The notes under the pieces were generated by a model. The model made no database searches and was not told where the DNA came from. It saw only the letters and a list, made by a program, of their open reading frames with translations. Both the position numbers and the translations under genes were made by a program. A DNA stretch of 64,000 nt. Origin: Chryseobacterium defluvii (GTDB lineage: Bacteria; Bacteroidota; Bacteroidia; Flavobacteriales; Weeksellaceae). The stretch covers positions 186,001 through 250,000 of the forward strand of contig NZ_JACHLE010000004.1 in NCBI RefSeq assembly GCF_014204415.1, written 5' to 3'. Positions 61,998 to 64,000 of this stretch are shown one piece after another (the stretch's first letter is position 1; every line of letters begins with the position of its first letter).

Positions 61998-62583
61998 TCT
62001 GTTTATTAATTAACCTAGCAATATACTTACCAATAATATCAAATTCCAGGTTTACTTTATCTCCGACCTTCAGATATTTCATATTGGTGAATTCCCAGGT
62101 GTAGGGAATAATAGCCACAGAAAACCGGGTGTCTTCACTTTTCGCTACCGTCAGGCTGATCCCGTTCACGGTAATTGAGCCCTGCGGAACCGTAACAAAA
62201 TCCCCGCTATCCTCATACTGAATGGTCACATAATAACTTCCGTCCTTATTTTCAATTCCTGCGACCTCACCGGTTTTATCTACATGCCCCTGCACAATGT
62301 GACCGTCCAGCCTTCCGTCCATCTTCATGCAGCGCTCAAGGTTTACAACGCTTCCGGTCTCCCATTTTCCGAGATTGGTCTTTTCTAATGTTTCATTGAT
62401 AGCAGTAACCACATATTGGTCTCCTTTAATCTCAACAACCGTCAGACAGCAGCCGTTATGAGCCAGACTCTGATCAATTTTCAACTCCTGAGTAAAGGGG
62501 CAGGTTAAAGTAAAATCTATATTACTTCCGTTCTCTTCTATCTTTTCAATCACTCCAACTGCTTCAATAATTCCTGTGAACAT
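61984..62583 (-). CDS. ribE: Riboflavin synthase, alpha subunit
   Basis: The product has 199 residues, made of two similar barrels. The start MFTGIIEAVGVIEKIEENGS is the family hallmark; also NGCCLTVVEI, HIVQGHVDKTGEV, GSITVNGISLTVAK and FSVAIIPYTWEFTN. It converts two molecules of 6,7-dimethyl-8-ribityllumazine into riboflavin. It overlaps the histidine kinase gene by 14 bases. No FMN riboswitch is seen upstream. A TATCTTTG box (minus strand, 62615-62622) lies before it, overlapping the divergent pdxA promoter region. Confidence 0.96.
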   Translation of the reverse strand: MFTGIIEAVGVIEKIEENGSNIDFTLTCPFTQELKIDQSLAHNGCCLTVVEIKGDQYVVTAINETLEKTNLGKWETGSVVNLERCMKMDGRLDGHIVQGHVDKTGEVAGIENKDGSYYVTIQYEDSGDFVTVPQGSITVNGISLTVAKSEDTRFSVAIIPYTWEFTNMKYLKVGDKVNLEFDIIGKYIARLINKQNVIK

Positions 62584-62628
62584 ATTATTTTTGCTAAATT
62601 TGTAAACTAATCTTCAAAGATAATCAAA
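62584..62628. promoter_or_regulatory. Divergent promoter region of ribE and pdxA
   Basis: Plus strand TATTTTTG (62586-62593) faces pdxA; minus strand TATCTTTG (62615-62622) faces ribE. Neither has a clear -33 partner. Confidence 0.4.
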
Positions 62629-63720
62629 ATGAGCCCAAAACACCATAAGGTACGAGTAGGAATTTCAATCGGTGATTTTAACGGAATTGGCCCGGAAATC
62701 ATCATGAAGTCCCTGAAAGACAAAACTATTACAGATTTTTTCACACCGGTAATTTTTGGTTCGGGAAAACTTTTCACCTATCAGAAAAATATTTTTAAAC
62801 TCAACTCAAATTTCAATTACATTAACGAAGCATCACAGGCACAAGGCGGAAAACTGAACATGGTAAACCTTGTAAAAGACAATGTGAATGTGGAACTTGG
62901 CACTCCAACGGAAGAATCTACAAAAATGGCCATTGATTCTTTAGAAGCAGCAACCGAAGCCTTAATGAAAGGTGATATTGATGTTTTGGTAACAGCACCG
63001 ATCAATAAGGATGAAATGGTAAAAATGGGGTTCAAGCATGCAGGACATACAGGATATTTCGAAGAAAAATTTGGTAAAAAAGGATTAATGTTTCTGGTAA
63101 CCGAAGACCTGAAGGTAGCGGTATCTACTCATCACATCCCGATTGCTAAGGTAGCTGAGAATATTTCCAAAGAGAAAATAAAAAAACAGATCAAGATCTT
63201 AAACCAGACCTTGATTGAAGATTTCTGTATTCAGAAGCCTAAAATTGCCGTATTGGGTCTGAATCCGCATTCCGGCGACGGAGGGGTGATCGGAAATGAG
63301 GAGATCGAAATCATCGCGCCTGCTATTAAGGAGCTTTCAGACAACGGAGTCATGGCTTTCGGGCCTTTTCCTGCTGACAGTTTTTTTCAGCCTAATAAAT
63401 ACAGAAACTTCGATGCTGTTCTGGCGATGTACCATGACCAGGGCCTGGCGCCTTTTAAAACACTTGCTTATGAAGAGGGGGTAAATTATACTGCCGGCTT
63501 ACCGTTCATCAGGACATCTCCTGATCACGGGGTTGCCTATGATATCGCCGGGAAGAACATTGCAGATGAACAGAGCTTTACCGAAGCTATTTTCGCTGCT
63601 ATCAAAATCTTCAAAAACAGGACTGAATACAGCGACCTTATGAACAACCGCCTGCAGCCGAGGAAAATGGCAGCAGATAATGGAATAGACGAAGATCTGC
63701 CTGAAGAAAACGAAGCCTGA
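62629..63720 (+). CDS. pdxA: 4-hydroxythreonine-4-phosphate dehydrogenase
   Basis: The product has 363 residues, slightly longer than E. coli PdxA (329). It oxidises 4-phosphohydroxy-L-threonine in pyridoxal phosphate synthesis (DXP-dependent route). The metal-binding His in HKVRVGISIGDFNGIGPE (opening), VTAPINKDEM, KHAGHTGYFEEKFGKKGLMF, STHHIPIAKV, GLNPHSGDGGVIGNEE and MYHDQGLAPFKTLAYEEGVN are family signatures. Divergent from ribE. Confidence 0.96.
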   Translation: MSPKHHKVRVGISIGDFNGIGPEIIMKSLKDKTITDFFTPVIFGSGKLFTYQKNIFKLNSNFNYINEASQAQGGKLNMVNLVKDNVNVELGTPTEESTKMAIDSLEAATEALMKGDIDVLVTAPINKDEMVKMGFKHAGHTGYFEEKFGKKGLMFLVTEDLKVAVSTHHIPIAKVAENISKEKIKKQIKILNQTLIEDFCIQKPKIAVLGLNPHSGDGGVIGNEEIEIIAPAIKELSDNGVMAFGPFPADSFFQPNKYRNFDAVLAMYHDQGLAPFKTLAYEEGVNYTAGLPFIRTSPDHGVAYDIAGKNIADEQSFTEAIFAAIKIFKNRTEYSDLMNNRLQPRKMAADNGIDEDLPEENEA

Positions 63721-63760
63721 ACCGTTAAAACGAATTTTAAGTAATTTGTTGGGAATTTTA

Positions 63761-63791
63761 TTTGTAATTATAAAAAAAATGCATATTTTTG
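63761..63791 (+). promoter_or_regulatory. Promoter of the DUF177 gene
   Basis: TTTG (63761-63764), 19 bases, TATTTTTG (63784-63791), 12 bases before the ATG. Confidence 0.75.
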
Positions 63792-63803
63792 CACACTCAT
63801 TTT

Positions 63804-64000
63804 ATGGACAAGTTAAGAAACTATGACATAAGCTTTTCCGGATTAAAAAACGGCAGGCACAAGTTCAAATTTGAGATAGATAAAACGTTCTTTCAATTAT
63901 TTGATACTGATCAGGAATTTACCAATCCTAGAATCGCAGTTGATGTTTTACTTGATAAACACACTACTTTTTTAGAATTTGAAATTAAAATACATGGGAC
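63804..64000 (+). CDS. DUF177 (YceD) protein, 3' end outside the window
   Basis: Only the first 65 codons are visible from the ATG at 63804 (MDKLRNYDISFSGLKNGRHK, FKFEIDKTFFQLFDTDQEFT, VDVLLDKHTTFLEFEIKI). This fits the N-terminus of YceD, a small protein usually encoded just before ribosomal L32 (rpmF) and linked to 23S rRNA synthesis. The typical neighbour rpmF would follow beyond the window edge. It has a strong promoter. Confidence 0.82.
   Translation, partial: MDKLRNYDISFSGLKNGRHKFKFEIDKTFFQLFDTDQEFTNPRIAVDVLLDKHTTFLEFEIKIHG

Noticed and set aside
62584..62628. FMN riboswitch before ribE
   Set aside because: Only 45 bases separate ribE and pdxA; no room for the RFN element and no matching text.

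Overview
The window looks like the chromosome of a flavobacterium of the Chryseobacterium / Weeksellaceae type. The reasons are an AT-rich sequence, promoters of the Bacteroidota form (TTTG, a spacer of about 17-21 bases, then TAnnTTTG), no clear Shine-Dalgarno sites, type IX secretion (T9SS) sorting domains, a bacillithiol gene (bshB1), long NusB and LeuS proteins, and a tandem ExbB-ExbD-ExbD-TonB cluster. The genus is inferred from protein resemblance, not proven.

Layout. 1-10.6 kb is mostly housekeeping: a truncated XRE regulator, an ankyrin protein, aspS, a WG-repeat protein, then on the minus strand an amidohydrolase lipoprotein, an SDR reductase, yajC, a DUF1573 lipoprotein and nusB, followed by an ABC exporter and a DUF3276 gene. 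10.9-19.3 kb is an accessory block: a TPR histidine kinase and LytTR regulator, a 1602-residue Rhs/YD-repeat surface protein with S-layer-homology-like modules, and a 150-residue protein made of YD repeats plus a T9SS sorting domain. A 13-base motif, TTCACTCAATAGA, lies upstream of both the kinase gene and the Rhs gene.

19.4-32 kb is a scarred accessory region. It holds a regulator remnant, a fragment of a secreted protein, a start-less large LamG/DUF8202-like surface protein, a minus-strand fibre (peptidase S74) operon, a decayed IS3-family fragment, a decayed IS407-group element, a truncated IS1 element, and an unknown secreted protein paired with a second WG-repeat protein. Imperfect 56-base direct repeats lie at its two edges, and the right copy overlaps the 3' end of tRNA-His(GTG).

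32-39 kb holds bshB1 and a minus-strand operon ExbB-ExbD-ExbD-TonB-small membrane protein-PstS-like-TPR, probably an energy-transduction module. 39-64 kb is mainly core: leuS, a lipocalin-like lipoprotein, an acyltransferase and a glycosyltransferase, Kdo transferase, a cupin, a DUF1648 protein, an NlpC/P60 hydrolase, an O-methyltransferase, a new 47-residue basic peptide gene, an OmpA lipoprotein, tilS-dsbD, a T9SS seven-repeat protein, an orphan ExbD, a lipoprotein, an alpha/beta hydrolase, a patatin, a DHH phosphoesterase, rpmH (L34), ftsE, ribE-histidine kinase-trmN6, pdxA and the start of a DUF177 (YceD) gene.

The best candidate for an undescribed system is the kinase/LytTR pair together with the Rhs-SLH surface protein it may control. 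Structural oddities are GC-rich palindromes with 3-base loops after genes, TCTAACA-type repeats just before both aminoacyl-tRNA synthetase genes, and the repeat-bounded region beside tRNA-His.
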